Shown in pieces: positions 54,504 to 63,798 of a DNA stretch of 64,000 nucleotides. Source of the DNA: Stenotrophomonas tumulicola (GTDB lineage Bacteria > Pseudomonadota > Gammaproteobacteria > Xanthomonadales > Xanthomonadaceae); assembly GCF_014117215.1 (NCBI RefSeq), contig NZ_JACGXS010000005.1:241726-305725 (forward strand), given 5' to 3'. The notes beneath the pieces are model-generated. The model was not told where the DNA came from. It was given only the letters and a program-made list of their open reading frames with translations, and searched no databases. Both the position numbers and the translations under genes were made by a program. The first letter of the stretch is position 1, and each line of letters opens with the position of its first letter.

Positions 54504-55311
54504 ATCCGGCGGGCTCCTGCAGCCGGATCACCGCCAGCACGCCCAGGCGCAGCGCGGGCAGTTCGCCTTCCGCGGGAAGTTCGATGCGCTGCTGCCGCAC
54601 GCCGCTGAAGGATTTCACCTGGAACAGCAGGTCCAGGCCGTGGCTGCTGTCGCTGCTGCCGCTCTTGTCCACCCGCGTGGATGGGTTGCGGCGCGAGGGT
54701 TGGAAACCTGGCATGCCGCGCACCACTTCACTGCTGCCTGCGACGAAATCGCCGGTGATCAGGCTGGGATGGCCGTCGGCAGTGGCCGCGATCCAGGCCA
54801 TCAGGTCATTGGCCTGGTGCTGGCGGTTTTCCGGCGAATCCGGCTCCGGTCGCAGTCGCGCTACGTAGACATTGACCTCACCGGTGCCCAGCGGCAGCCG
54901 CATCATCCCTGCGGCGCTGTACTTCCCGGGCGGGTGCAGCAGGGTGACGCCATCCTGCTCCACGGGCAGCCGGCTGAGCAGGGCACTGCCATGGCGCTGT
55001 GGTTGGCTGGGCGGGTCGGCGGTGATGAAGTCGCAGTGGTAACGCAGGCGGCCAGCGAGCCAGCACGCCGGATTGCGCTGGCCTTCCTGCATCACCTGCT
55101 GCACCGAAATCACGTCAGGTCGTAGCGTGGCAAGGGCCTGGACGATCATCTCGCGCCGGGCAACCCACGCCGGATCGTCCTGTGCAGGGAGTTGCAGCGT
55201 GGCTACGCTCAGTTCGACCAACGGCGAGGCGGTGGACGGTTCGGAACGTGCAGCCAATGGCGTCAGCAACAGGCCCAGGGACAACAGCAGGGAAGGAGAC
55301 GGTGCGCGCAT
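54502..55311 (-). CDS. Degenerate endonuclease/exonuclease/phosphatase-fold exported protein
   Basis: 269 residues from ATG 55311 with a signal peptide (PSLLLSLGLLLTPLAARS). The order of segments matches the EEP fold of the protein at 42544 (VATLQL..., TLRPDVISVQQVM, SALLSRLPV, VNVYVARLRP, LITGDFV, SSHGLDLLF). Active-site residues are altered: VQQV has Gln where ALQEV has Glu, GDFN is GDFVAG, and the final SDH is missing. It is probably inactive as a nuclease, or a binding protein; a genuine divergent activity cannot be excluded. The start lies 166 bp from the divergent POT gene start. Confidence 0.7.
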   Translation of the reverse strand: MRAPSPSLLLSLGLLLTPLAARSEPSTASPLVELSVATLQLPAQDDPAWVARREMIVQALATLRPDVISVQQVMQEGQRNPACWLAGRLRYHCDFITADPPSQPQRHGSALLSRLPVEQDGVTLLHPPGKYSAAGMMRLPLGTGEVNVYVARLRPEPDSPENRQHQANDLMAWIAATADGHPSLITGDFVAGSSEVVRGMPGFQPSRRNPSTRVDKSGSSDSSHGLDLLFQVKSFSGVRQQRIELPAEGELPALRLGVLAVIRLQEPAG

Positions 55312-55476
55312 AACGATAAGTTTACGCTTCAGCCGTGCAGATCCCGTGACCCCGGCATGGGGGAGCGGCGCCACTGCCATGCTTTTCCGCTGCTGTCATG
55401 CAGCCCTGCAGCGTGCGCGAGCCCCCATCATTCCGGTACCCTTGGCGTTTTGATGCCCGCAGGAAAGCCTTACAGG

Positions 55477-57039
55477 ATGAGCCATAACGCAGTCGCCCCG
55501 GCAGGCAAGGGATCCATGCCGCGCCAGATACCGTACATCATCGGCAACGAGGCCTGCGAGCGCTTCAGTTTCTACGGAATGCGCAACATCCTGGTGCAAT
55601 TCCTGATCACCTCGCTGCTGCTGCAGGAAATCACTGCGGAAGGCCGTGCCGGTGAAGCCAAGGACATCATGCACAGCTTCATGATCGGCGTGTATTTCTT
55701 CCCGCTGCTCGGTGGCTGGCTGGCCGATAAATTCTTCGGCAAGTACCACACCATCCTGTGGTTCAGCCTGGTCTACTGCGTTGGCCACCTGTGCCTGGCG
55801 TTGTTCGAAGGCAGCCGTGGGGGCTTTTTCCTGGGCCTGGGCCTGATTGCGCTGGGTGCCGGTGGCATCAAGCCGCTGGTGGCCTCGTTCATGGGTGACC
55901 AGTTCGACCAGGGCAACAAGCACCTGGCCAGGCTGGTGTTCGACGCGTTCTACTGGATCATCAACTTCGGTTCGCTGTTCGCCTCGCTGCTGATTCCGCT
56001 GGTGCTGAAGAACTGGGGGCCGCAGTGGGCGTTCGGCATTCCCGGCATCCTCATGTTCATCGCCACCTTCGTGTTCTGGCTGGGCCGCAAACGCTATGTG
56101 CTGACCCCATTGCCGCCGAAAGACCCGCATTCGTTCGCCAACGTCGTGCGCACCGCGCTGACCTCACGGGTGGATGGCCGCGGTCGCCCCGGGCTGGCCC
56201 TGGCCGTCGCCGGCGTGGTGCTGGCGGTGGCGTCGTTCGGGCTGGTCGGCTCGCTGGGCATCGTGATCTGCCTGTGCCTTGCACTGGTGGCCATCCTGGC
56301 CGGTATCGGTGGTGGCACGTGGATGCAACTGGATCGTGCGCGCGCCGTGCACCCGGCCGAAGCCGTCGAGGGCGTTCGCGCGGTATTGCGCGTGCTGGTG
56401 ATCTTCGCCCTGACCACGCCGTTCTTCTCGCTGTTCGACCAGAAGGCCTCCACCTGGGTGCTGCAGGGCCAGCAGATGGACATGCCGAGCTGGTTCACCG
56501 CTTCGCAGATGCAGGCACTGAATCCGCTGCTGGTGATGATCCTGATTCCGTTCAACAACCTGGTGCTGTACCCGGCGCTGCGCCGCTTCGGGTTCGAACC
56601 CACTGCGCTGCGTCGCATGACCGCCGGCATCGCCTTCAGTGGCCTGGCCTGGATCGTGGTCGGTGGCATCCAGGTGGTGATGGACGGTGGCAACGCGATG
56701 TCGATCTTCTGGCAGATGCTGCCGTATGCGCTGCTGACCTTCGGTGAGGTGCTGGTCTCGGCCACCGGCCTGGAATTCGCCTACAGCCAGGCGCCGCAGG
56801 CGATGAAGGGCGTGGTGATGAGTTTCTGGAACCTGACCACCACCATCGGCAACCTGTGGGTGCTGCTGTCCAACGCGGCGGTGCGCAACGATGCGGTGAC
56901 CCACAGGATCGCCAGTACCGGCCTGAGCGAAGCGGCGTTCCTGATGTTCTTCTTCGCCGGCTTCGCGTTCGTCGCCGCACTGGCCTTTGGCTGGTACGCG
57001 CGTCGTTACCGCATGGTCGACAACTACCGCGTCGCGTGA
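55477..57039 (+). CDS. POT-family proton-dependent peptide transporter
   Basis: 520 residues with about 14 helices. The PTR2 signature EACERFSFYGMRNILV (about 25-40) is the proton/peptide site of POT carriers; GGWLADKFFGKYHTI and LGAGGIKPLVASFMGDQF are the family motifs. Probably imports di- and tripeptides. The start ATG 55477 is preceded by AGGAAAG; ATG 55453 is an alternative. It is followed after 7 bp by the rhomboid gene, so they are probably one transcript. Confidence 0.9.
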   Translation: MSHNAVAPAGKGSMPRQIPYIIGNEACERFSFYGMRNILVQFLITSLLLQEITAEGRAGEAKDIMHSFMIGVYFFPLLGGWLADKFFGKYHTILWFSLVYCVGHLCLALFEGSRGGFFLGLGLIALGAGGIKPLVASFMGDQFDQGNKHLARLVFDAFYWIINFGSLFASLLIPLVLKNWGPQWAFGIPGILMFIATFVFWLGRKRYVLTPLPPKDPHSFANVVRTALTSRVDGRGRPGLALAVAGVVLAVASFGLVGSLGIVICLCLALVAILAGIGGGTWMQLDRARAVHPAEAVEGVRAVLRVLVIFALTTPFFSLFDQKASTWVLQGQQMDMPSWFTASQMQALNPLLVMILIPFNNLVLYPALRRFGFEPTALRRMTAGIAFSGLAWIVVGGIQVVMDGGNAMSIFWQMLPYALLTFGEVLVSATGLEFAYSQAPQAMKGVVMSFWNLTTTIGNLWVLLSNAAVRNDAVTHRIASTGLSEAAFLMFFFAGFAFVAALAFGWYARRYRMVDNYRVA

Positions 57040-57046
57040 GCCTGAC

Positions 57047-57670
57047 ATGACCCCCATCAACCTGATCCTGATCGCCGTGACCGCCATCTTGTCCTGGATG
57101 GCGTTCACCAACCGCAAGCTGGCCGACCGGCTGATCCTGTGGCCCCCGGCCGTGGCACGCCACCGCCAGTACGACCGGCTGGTGACCTACGGTTTCATCC
57201 ACGCCGACTGGCCGCACCTGATCTTCAACATGATCACGCTGTTCTTTTTCGGCGGTTACATCGAATCGATGATGGTGCGGCTGTCGGGCAGCTACCTGAC
57301 CTATCCGGCGTTCTACCTGGGCGCGTTGCTGGTGTCGATCCTGCCCAGCTACATCAAGAACCAGAAGAACCCGAACTACCTCAGCCTGGGGGCCTCGGGA
57401 GCGGTGTCGGCAGTGCTGTTCGCCTTCATCCTGCTCAGCCCGTGGAGCGTGATCTTCGTGTTCTTCATCCCGGCCCCCGCGATCATCTACGCGGTGTTCT
57501 ACGTCGGCTACAGCATCTGGATGGACAAGCGTGGCGGCGACCGCATCAACCACAGCGCGCACCTGGCCGGTGCAGCGTTTGGCGTGCTGTTCATGCTGGC
57601 GATGCAGCCGAGCATCCTGGACCATTTCCTGCGCGAACTCTCCAACCCGCGTTTCAGCTTGGGCGGATGA
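57047..57670 (+). CDS. Rhomboid-family intramembrane serine protease
   Basis: 207 residues, six helices. The catalytic dyad is present: Ser 117 in LGASGAVSA and His 172 in HSAHLAGAAFG, with the HxxxN element HADWPHLIFNM. It cleaves membrane proteins within the bilayer; the natural substrate cannot be told. ATG 57047 lies 7 bp after the peptide transporter stop. Confidence 0.92.
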   Translation: MTPINLILIAVTAILSWMAFTNRKLADRLILWPPAVARHRQYDRLVTYGFIHADWPHLIFNMITLFFFGGYIESMMVRLSGSYLTYPAFYLGALLVSILPSYIKNQKNPNYLSLGASGAVSAVLFAFILLSPWSVIFVFFIPAPAIIYAVFYVGYSIWMDKRGGDRINHSAHLAGAAFGVLFMLAMQPSILDHFLRELSNPRFSLGG

Positions 57671-57831
57671 TGGCCGGCGGCCGCCACATATCCGTGGCGA
57701 TCCGCCGTCGAGGGGGCGAAAAGGCCCGGCCTGGGTGACCCGGCGTGGCGCAGGCGTGCCGGATTCAGGTTTCACATGATCATGGCGGCGGGCTGCGCAC
57801 CATCGGCACTGCCGCCCAAGGAGAATGGTCC

Positions 57832-58134
57832 ATGGCTTCGGTCACGCCCCCCGGATTGGCCTATGAGGTCGACCATGATCTGGCCGGCCGTCGCTTCACG
57901 GCGCGGGTGCGCGGCCATGTGGCGGTGCTGGAGTACCAGCTCAAGCGCCGACGCATGGTCATTACCCACACCGAAGTGCCCGAGGCCATCGGCGGACGTG
58001 GGATCGCCGCTGAACTGACCCGCGTGGCGCTGCGCTGGGCGCGTGAAAGCAAGTACAAGGTGGTGCCGGCTTGCGCCTATGCCGAGGCGTTCTTCGATCG
58101 CCACGAAGAGTTTCATGATCTGCTGGCCGGATGA
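57832..58134 (+). CDS. Small GNAT-family N-acetyltransferase
   Basis: 100 residues from ATG 57832, with AAGGAGA upstream. It is the short YjdJ/YidJ-type GNAT: RRRMVITHTEVPEAIGGRGIAAELTRVAL holds the acetyl-CoA loop GGRGIA, and WARESKYKVVPACAYA the following strand. Function unknown; related small proteins acetylate small molecules or protein N-termini. The next lipoprotein gene may start overlapping its stop. Confidence 0.87.
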   Translation: MASVTPPGLAYEVDHDLAGRRFTARVRGHVAVLEYQLKRRRMVITHTEVPEAIGGRGIAAELTRVALRWARESKYKVVPACAYAEAFFDRHEEFHDLLAG

Positions 58135-58169
58135 ATCGGCCAGGTCCGTTTGAGCGAGGAACCAGGAAC

Positions 58170-59072
58170 ATGGTGTTTGACGTACACGGGAAAACGATGA
58201 AACCGCTGGTCCGCCAGCCCGCGCTGGCCGCAACGGTGCTGGGACTGGCGCTGGGCACGGGGCTGCTCGCCGGCTGTGGACGCCAGGGCGACCCGGCCGG
58301 CGAGGTGCAGGCACCGGTGGCAGCGCCGGCGGCGGACAGCGCGCAACCCCCCGCGCAGGGCGAGGATGCCGCAGCCGATGCGCCCGTCGTGCTGGGCGAC
58401 GTCATCGAAACCGGCCCGCAGGCCGTGGTCGGCATCAGTTACGCCCCCGGCCTGGACCGCTATCCCGGCCTGGCCAAGGCGCTGCAGCAGTATGCGGATG
58501 CCTCGCGGCACGACCTGCAGCAGGCACTGGACGGGCTCGGCAACGACAAGCCGAGCATGCCCTACGAGCTGTCGCTGGCATTCGAAAAACAGCTGGAGAC
58601 GGCTGAACTGGTGGTCGTGCGTGCCGAAGGCAGCCGTTACACCGGGGGCGCCCACGGAGAGCCGCTGGTCGCGCGTTTCGTCTGGCTGCCGCCGCAGCAG
58701 CAGATGCTCACCGCCGACCACCTGGTACCCGATCCGCAAGGCTGGAAGGCGATCAGCGAGTACGTCGCCGACCAGTTGCGTGAGCGCGCGGCCACCCGCC
58801 TCAGCAGCGAAGACATGGAGCCGGCGGTGCTGCAGGAATCGCTGCGCAGCGCGTCGCGGATGATTGCCGAAGGCACCGGCGGCAAGGTCGATAATTTCCG
58901 CCAGTTCGAACCGTTGACCGATGCGGCGGGCAAGGTCACCGCGTTGCGCTTCGTGTTCCCGCCCTACCAGGTGGGGCCCTATTCGGACGGCACCCAGACC
59001 GCCGACGTGCCGGCGGCCGTGCTGGCACCGCATCTGGCGCCGGAGTATACGGAGTTGTTCATCCACGACTGA
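58170..59072 (+). CDS. DUF4163/DUF3298 lipoprotein (RsiV-like periplasmic domain)
   Basis: 300 residues from ATG 58170, with GAGGA nine bases before it; ATG 58131 (overlapping the GNAT stop) and ATG 58197 are alternatives. A lipobox (LLAGC) follows the hydrophobic segment, so it is outer- or inner-membrane anchored. After an Ala/Pro/Gln spacer, residues about 100-190 match the PdaC/DUF4163 type (VVVRAEGSRYTGGAHGEP) and the last about 90 the DUF3298 domain (RFVFPPYQVGPYSDGTQTADVP), the pair found in RsiV and related periplasmic proteins. Function unknown. It sits between a GNAT and cfa. Confidence 0.8.
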   Translation: MVFDVHGKTMKPLVRQPALAATVLGLALGTGLLAGCGRQGDPAGEVQAPVAAPAADSAQPPAQGEDAAADAPVVLGDVIETGPQAVVGISYAPGLDRYPGLAKALQQYADASRHDLQQALDGLGNDKPSMPYELSLAFEKQLETAELVVVRAEGSRYTGGAHGEPLVARFVWLPPQQQMLTADHLVPDPQGWKAISEYVADQLRERAATRLSSEDMEPAVLQESLRSASRMIAEGTGGKVDNFRQFEPLTDAAGKVTALRFVFPPYQVGPYSDGTQTADVPAAVLAPHLAPEYTELFIHD

Positions 59073-59086
59073 CGAAGGAGGCAAGC

Positions 59087-60205
59087 ATGCAGGCATCGCT
59101 GCAGGCACGGGTAACCGGCTTGTTGCAGGAAGCCGGGATCGCCGTCGGCGGCCACCGCCCACAGGACATCCAGGTGCACGACGGGCGTTTCTACGCGCGG
59201 GTGATGGCCGGTGGTTCGCTGGGCCTGGGCGAAAGCTACATGGACGGCTGGTGGGATGCCAACCAGTTGGACGTGTTCCTGCTGCACCTGATGCAGGCCC
59301 ACCTGGACGAGCGCGTGCACGGTTGGAGGGAGCTGGCCGACGGGGTGCGCGCGCGGCTGTTGAACCTGCAGGTGGGTGAGCGCAGCTTCGACGTTGGCCG
59401 GCGCCACTATGACCTGGGCAACGATCTTTACCAGGCCATGCTGGGGCAACGCCTGGTCTATAGCTGTGGCTACTGGCGCCAGGCCAGCGACCTGGATGCA
59501 GCCCAGGAAGCGAAACTGGACCTGGTATGCCGCAAGCTCGGCCTGCGCGCCGGCCAGCGCGTGCTGGACATCGGCTGTGGATGGGGCGAAGCGCTGAAGT
59601 TCGCCGCCGAACGCTATGGGGTCAGTGGCGTCGGCGTGACCATTTCGGTCGAACAGGCCGCCTATGCGCGCGAACTGTGCGCCGGACTGCCGATCGAGAT
59701 CCGCCTGCAGGACTACCGCGAAGTGGACGAGCGCTTCGATGCGATATTTTCGATCGGCATGTTCGAGCATGTCGGCGACAAGAACTACCGCAGTTTCTTC
59801 GACGTGGCACGGCGTTGCCTGTCGCCGGAGGGATTGCTGCTGTTGCACTGCATCGGCAGCAACGTAAGCCGGCATCGCACCGATCCGTGGATCGCGCGCT
59901 ATATCTTTCCCAACTCCATGCTGCCGTCGGCGACGCAGGTCACCCGGGCATTCGAAGGCCGGTTCGTGCTGGAGGACTGGCACAACTTCGGCAACGATTA
60001 CGACCTGACCCTGCAGGCATGGCGGGCCAACGTGGAGGCGGCGTGGCCTTCGCTGGATGCGTCGCGCTACGACACGCGCTTCCAGCGCATGTGGCGCTTC
60101 TACCTGGCCGGTTCGATGGCCACCTTCCGCTGCCGGCATGCGCAGCTGTGGCAGCTGGTGCTGTCGCCGGACGGCGTGCCGGGCGGATACGTCGCGCCGC
60201 GCTGA
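59087..60205 (+). CDS. cfa: Cyclopropane-fatty-acyl-phospholipid synthase
   Basis: 372 residues; transfers a methylene from S-adenosylmethionine to unsaturated acyl chains of membrane phospholipids. SAM motif LDIGCGWGEAL (about 163-173), plus FDVGRRHYDLGNDLYQAML, YSCGYW, ISVEQAAYARE, SIGMFEHVGDKNY and the active-site His-Glu-Asp network near FLLEDWHNFGNDY. Length (about 370-380) is typical. Good ribosome site GAAGGAGG 5-6 nt before ATG 59087. Confidence 0.95.
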   Translation: MQASLQARVTGLLQEAGIAVGGHRPQDIQVHDGRFYARVMAGGSLGLGESYMDGWWDANQLDVFLLHLMQAHLDERVHGWRELADGVRARLLNLQVGERSFDVGRRHYDLGNDLYQAMLGQRLVYSCGYWRQASDLDAAQEAKLDLVCRKLGLRAGQRVLDIGCGWGEALKFAAERYGVSGVGVTISVEQAAYARELCAGLPIEIRLQDYREVDERFDAIFSIGMFEHVGDKNYRSFFDVARRCLSPEGLLLLHCIGSNVSRHRTDPWIARYIFPNSMLPSATQVTRAFEGRFVLEDWHNFGNDYDLTLQAWRANVEAAWPSLDASRYDTRFQRMWRFYLAGSMATFRCRHAQLWQLVLSPDGVPGGYVAPR

Positions 60206-60455
60206 GCAAGCTGGACTGCCTGTCCTGGGACAGCAGCCGGCAGCCAGGTCCGGCGGATCGTAGCTGCTGGAATCGTTGAATACCTCCGTATCGTCCTTGG
60301 ATGGCGGGGAGTTTCCGTGGAAACGATCACAGCCTGCAGGCCTGGGCGATGCCTCGGCGGTGAACCCCGAGACCGCTCTCACGGAAAGCCCGATATCTAC
60401 GCAGACCCGCGGCGGGTTCAATGTATTGCGTGGAATCCCCCACGAATACGGAATC
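60206..60455 (+). other. Intergenic stretch before the PPC-domain gene
   Basis: 250 bp. A frame continuous with the next gene runs from 60276, but the upstream residues lack a signal peptide and family similarity, so they are left out. No promoter stands out. Slightly lower GC than its surroundings. Confidence 0.4.
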
Positions 60456-60935
60456 ATGATGATGCCCAGCCGAATCATCCATCACCTTGCAGGTGCATGC
60501 GTAGCCGCAATCATGGGCAGCAGCGCACATGCCCAGCACTGTCCACCGGATCCATGGGGGGGAGAAGTTGCCTGCAGGGAGCAGGGGCCGCTGGCCTGTT
60601 ACCGGTATGCCCTCGACCGGATTCCCAAGAATGTTGGCTACTTCGAGGCGACGCGGATGTTGGGCTATGGAGACAGGATTATTGGTGTGCTTACGGACAT
60701 GCCCGGTGCCAGCGGAAAGGTCAGGCTGACAGGGCATACCGTAACCGGGGAAAAGGCAACGCTCTATCTGCGTCGAGGTGCTGCACCTACCGCCGATGAG
60801 TTCGATTGCAGTATGAATCTTGCCGAAGACAGTCCCCCACCGTGTGAATATCAGCGAGGCGGAGAAGAAATACACTTCATGGTGGAAGCTGGTAACTTGC
60901 CAGCGCGGGTCTATCTGTACGGTTTCGTGGACTGA
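60456..60935 (+). CDS. Small exported protein with a PPC-type domain
   Basis: 159 residues from ATG 60456 (ATG 60462 also possible). A signal peptide 1-27 (IIHHLAGACVAAIMGSSAHAQ) is followed by CPPDPWGGEVACREQG and a domain matching the bacterial pre-peptidase C-terminal fold (PPC): KVRLTGHTVTGEKATLYLRRG, PTADEFDCSMN, PPPCEYQRGGEEIHFMVEAG. PPC domains normally sit at the C-terminus of secreted proteases and are removed on maturation; here it stands alone. Codon use is noticeably less GC-biased than that of its neighbours, suggesting transfer. Confidence 0.65.
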   Translation: MMMPSRIIHHLAGACVAAIMGSSAHAQHCPPDPWGGEVACREQGPLACYRYALDRIPKNVGYFEATRMLGYGDRIIGVLTDMPGASGKVRLTGHTVTGEKATLYLRRGAAPTADEFDCSMNLAEDSPPPCEYQRGGEEIHFMVEAGNLPARVYLYGFVD

Positions 60936-60976
60936 TGGAGACTGCATTCGGCCAATGTTCTGCTCCATGCATGCAA

Positions 60977-61002
60977 AAGCCGCCCGGTTTCCCGGGCGGC
61001 TT
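60977..61002. terminator. Terminator between PPC gene and dcp
   Basis: AAGCCGCCCGG, a short loop and CCGGGCGGCTT form an 11-bp stem, followed by CGTTTT on the plus strand and preceded by GCAAAAG, so T-rich on the minus strand too. Confidence 0.85.
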
Positions 61003-61027
61003 CGTTTTCCAGCATGTGATCCGCAGC

Positions 61028-63202
61028 TTACTCCGTGCCGCCGGCGCTGCTTAGGCCACGCTTCTCCAGCAGCGGTTCGATCTGCGGCTCGTGGCCTGCG
61101 AAATCGCGGAACAACTGCATGGCATCGATGCTGCCGCCACGGGACAGCAGGGTGGCGCGGAAATGGTCACCGTTCTTGCGGCTCAGGCCACCATTCTCAC
61201 GGAACCACTTCTGGGTGTTGGCGTCCAGCACTTCCGACCAGATGTAAGCGTAGTAGCCTGCAGAATAACCGCCCATGATGTGGCTGAAATATGGGGTCTT
61301 GTAACGCGGCGGCACCGGCGCGTAGAAGATCCCGTCCTTGGCCAGTGCGTCGGCCTCGAACTTCATCACATCAGCCGCAGCCGGCACCTGGTCCGGACCG
61401 ATCTGGTGCCAGCGCTGGTCCAGCATCGCCGCGCCCAGGTACTCGGTGGTGGCAAAGCCCTGGTTGAACTTGGCGGCAGCGACCACCTTGTCCAGCAGCG
61501 CCTGCGGCATCGCCGAACCATTCTGGTAGTGCTTGGCGTAGTTCTTCAGGATGACCGGATCGTCGGCCCACATCTCGTTGACCTGCGAGGGGAACTCGAC
61601 GAAGTCGCGCGGCACCGAAGTGCCGGAGAAGTAGGGGTACTTCACGTTCGAGAACATGCCATGCAGCGCGTGGCCGAACTCGTGGAAGGTGGTGGTCACT
61701 TCATCCCAGGTCAGCAGGGTCGGCTTGCCGGCCGGCGGCTTGGGGATGTTGAGGTGGTTGGCCACCACCGGCTTGAAGCCGGTCAGTGCCGACTGCGAGA
61801 CATACGAGTTCATCCATGCGCCGCCACGCTTGGAGGCACGGGCGTAGGGGTCGAAGATGAAGATCGCCAGCTGGCTGCCATCGGCATCGAACACGTCGTA
61901 GACGGTGACGTCGTCGTGGTAGACGGGCAGGTCGGTGCGCTGCTTGAAGGTCAGGCCGAACTCGAGCTCCGCGGCATGGAACACGCCGTTCTCCAGCACG
62001 TTCTTCATTTCGAAGTAGGGCTTGAGCTGGGATTCGTCGAAGTTGTACTTGGCCTGGCGCACCTTCTCGCTGTAGAACGCCCAGTCCCAGGCTTCCAGCT
62101 TGAAGGTCGGCTTGCCGGCGGCCTTCTGCTCCTGGTCGATCATCGCCTGCAGGTCGGCGGCCTCGCGCTTGGCGTTGGCCACCGCCGCCGGCGCCAGCTG
62201 GCCCAACATGGCATTGACGGCCTCGGGGGTCTTGGCGGTCTGGTTGGTCAGGTTGTAGGCGGCGAAGTTCTCGAAGCCCATCAGCCTGGCCTTGTCGGCG
62301 CGCAGCTGCATGATGCGCGATACCAGCGCCGTGTTGTCGTACTCGCCGCCGCGGCTGCCACGGGTGGTGGAGGCCTCGAAGATCTTCTGGCGCAGGGCAC
62401 GGTTGGCCAGGTTGGTCAGCGGCGGCTGGCCGGTGGTGTTGAGCAGGGTGATCACGTACTTGCCGTCCAGGCCACGGGCCTTGGCGGCTTCGGCGGCGGC
62501 GGACACCTGTTCCTGCGACAGGCCGTCGAGTTCCTTGGCGTCGTCCACGGTGATCGCCGAGGCATTCACTTCAGCCAGCACGTTCTGGCTGAACTTGGTG
62601 CCCAGGTTGGCCAGCTCGGCGTTCATTTCCTTCAGCTTGGCCTTGTCGGCCTCGGACAACTTGGCACCGGCGCGGACGTAGTTTTCGTAGTACTTCTCGA
62701 CCAGGCGCAGGCCTTCGGCATCCAGGCCCAGCGAATCGCGGTTGTCATACAGTGCCTGGATACGCGCGAACAACTTGCCGTTCAGCGCGATGGCGTCGCC
62801 GTGCGCGGCGAAGCGCGCCGAATAGTCGGCCTGCAGCTTCTTGCGTGCGTCGTTGGTATCGGCGCCAACCAGGGAGAAGAACACGGTGGTGGCACGGTCC
62901 AGCGTTTCACCGCTCTTTTCCAGGGCGATGAGCGTGTTGTCGAAGGTCGGTTTGGCCTTGTTGTTGGCGATCGCCTCCACTTCCTTCAACTGCTGCGCCA
63001 TGCCGGCGTCGAACGCCGGGGCGAAGTCGCTGTCGGTGATCTTGTCGAACTGCGGATAGTGCAGCGGCAGCGGGCTGTCGGCGAAGAACGGGTTGGCCTG
63101 CTGCGCGGTGGTGCTGGCAGCCGGGGTGGCGGCGCCGGCCGAATAGGCGGGCAGGGCAAGGCCGAGGGTCATGGCCACGGCAAGGGCAAGGCGGGTGGTC
63201 AA
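61028..63202 (-). CDS. dcp: Peptidyl-dipeptidase Dcp, exported (M3)
   Basis: 724 residues, signal peptide about 1-24 (ALAVAMTLGLALPAYSAG). M3-family zinc peptidase: HEFGHALHGMFS holds HExxH, and EMWADDPVILKNYAKHY and FATTEYLGAAMLDQRWHQ follow. The end GGYSAGYYAYIWSEVLDA is characteristic of Dcp. Removes dipeptides from the C-termini of peptides; here probably periplasmic, unlike E. coli Dcp, which is cytoplasmic. Divergent from gpx with 116 bp between starts. Confidence 0.93.
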   Translation of the reverse strand: MTTRLALAVAMTLGLALPAYSAGAATPAASTTAQQANPFFADSPLPLHYPQFDKITDSDFAPAFDAGMAQQLKEVEAIANNKAKPTFDNTLIALEKSGETLDRATTVFFSLVGADTNDARKKLQADYSARFAAHGDAIALNGKLFARIQALYDNRDSLGLDAEGLRLVEKYYENYVRAGAKLSEADKAKLKEMNAELANLGTKFSQNVLAEVNASAITVDDAKELDGLSQEQVSAAAEAAKARGLDGKYVITLLNTTGQPPLTNLANRALRQKIFEASTTRGSRGGEYDNTALVSRIMQLRADKARLMGFENFAAYNLTNQTAKTPEAVNAMLGQLAPAAVANAKREAADLQAMIDQEQKAAGKPTFKLEAWDWAFYSEKVRQAKYNFDESQLKPYFEMKNVLENGVFHAAELEFGLTFKQRTDLPVYHDDVTVYDVFDADGSQLAIFIFDPYARASKRGGAWMNSYVSQSALTGFKPVVANHLNIPKPPAGKPTLLTWDEVTTTFHEFGHALHGMFSNVKYPYFSGTSVPRDFVEFPSQVNEMWADDPVILKNYAKHYQNGSAMPQALLDKVVAAAKFNQGFATTEYLGAAMLDQRWHQIGPDQVPAAADVMKFEADALAKDGIFYAPVPPRYKTPYFSHIMGGYSAGYYAYIWSEVLDANTQKWFRENGGLSRKNGDHFRATLLSRGGSIDAMQLFRDFAGHEPQIEPLLEKRGLSSAGGTE

Positions 63203-63318
63203 GGCAGGTTCTCCACGAATATCAAGTCCCCGAGGGTAACCCGCTGTTCAGTGGCCGGGCTTGTGTCGAAAGGCATGGGCGCGCAGGCTGCAGGCCTCTC
63301 CCTTTGCATGGAACGCTC

Positions 63319-63798
63319 GTGGCCACCGCCTTTGATTTCGACTTGCGCCTGCTGGAGGGCGAGCCTTGTCCGTTGGCCCGGTATCGGGGCCAGGCGCTGC
63401 TGCTGGTCAACGTGGCAAGCCGCTGTGGCTTTACCCCGCAGTACGCGGGGCTGGAGCAGCTGTGGCAGCAGTACCGCGAACGTGGCCTGGTGGTGATCGG
63501 CTTCCCATGCAACCAGTTCGGCGCACAGGAGCCCGGCGATGCCGCGCGGATCCGGGCGTTCTGCTCGTTGGATTACCCGGTCAGCTTCCCGCTGTCGGAA
63601 AAAATCGAGGTCAACGGGCCGCGCGCCGATCCGCTCTGGCGCTGGCTGGCCACGCAGAAGCGGGGCGTGCTGGGGACCTCGCGGATCAAGTGGAACTTCA
63701 CCAAGTTCCTGGTAGGCCGCGACGGCCAGGCAGTGGCACGTTACGCGCCGACCACCACGCCGGGGCAGCTGCGCCGGGAGATTGAAGCGCTGCTGTAA
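63319..63798 (+). CDS. Glutathione/thioredoxin peroxidase (BtuE/Gpx-like)
   Basis: 159 residues; start GTG 63319, since an upstream TTG frame adds no family residues. The catalytic tetrad is intact: Cys 36 (NVASRCGFTPQY), Gln 70 (FGAQEPG), Trp 125 and Asn 126 (KWNFTKFL). The cysteine replaces selenocysteine, as in BtuE-type enzymes, which use glutathione or thioredoxin to reduce lipid and hydrogen peroxides. The last 18 codons are duplicated downstream (see the repeat at 63893). Confidence 0.92.
   Translation: MATAFDFDLRLLEGEPCPLARYRGQALLLVNVASRCGFTPQYAGLEQLWQQYRERGLVVIGFPCNQFGAQEPGDAARIRAFCSLDYPVSFPLSEKIEVNGPRADPLWRWLATQKRGVLGTSRIKWNFTKFLVGRDGQAVARYAPTTTPGQLRREIEALL

Noticed and set aside
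56164..57775. Minus-strand frames of 317 and 379 codons opposite the peptide transporter and rhomboid
   Set aside because: His/Gln/Arg-rich shadow frames without domains; plus-strand genes are certain.
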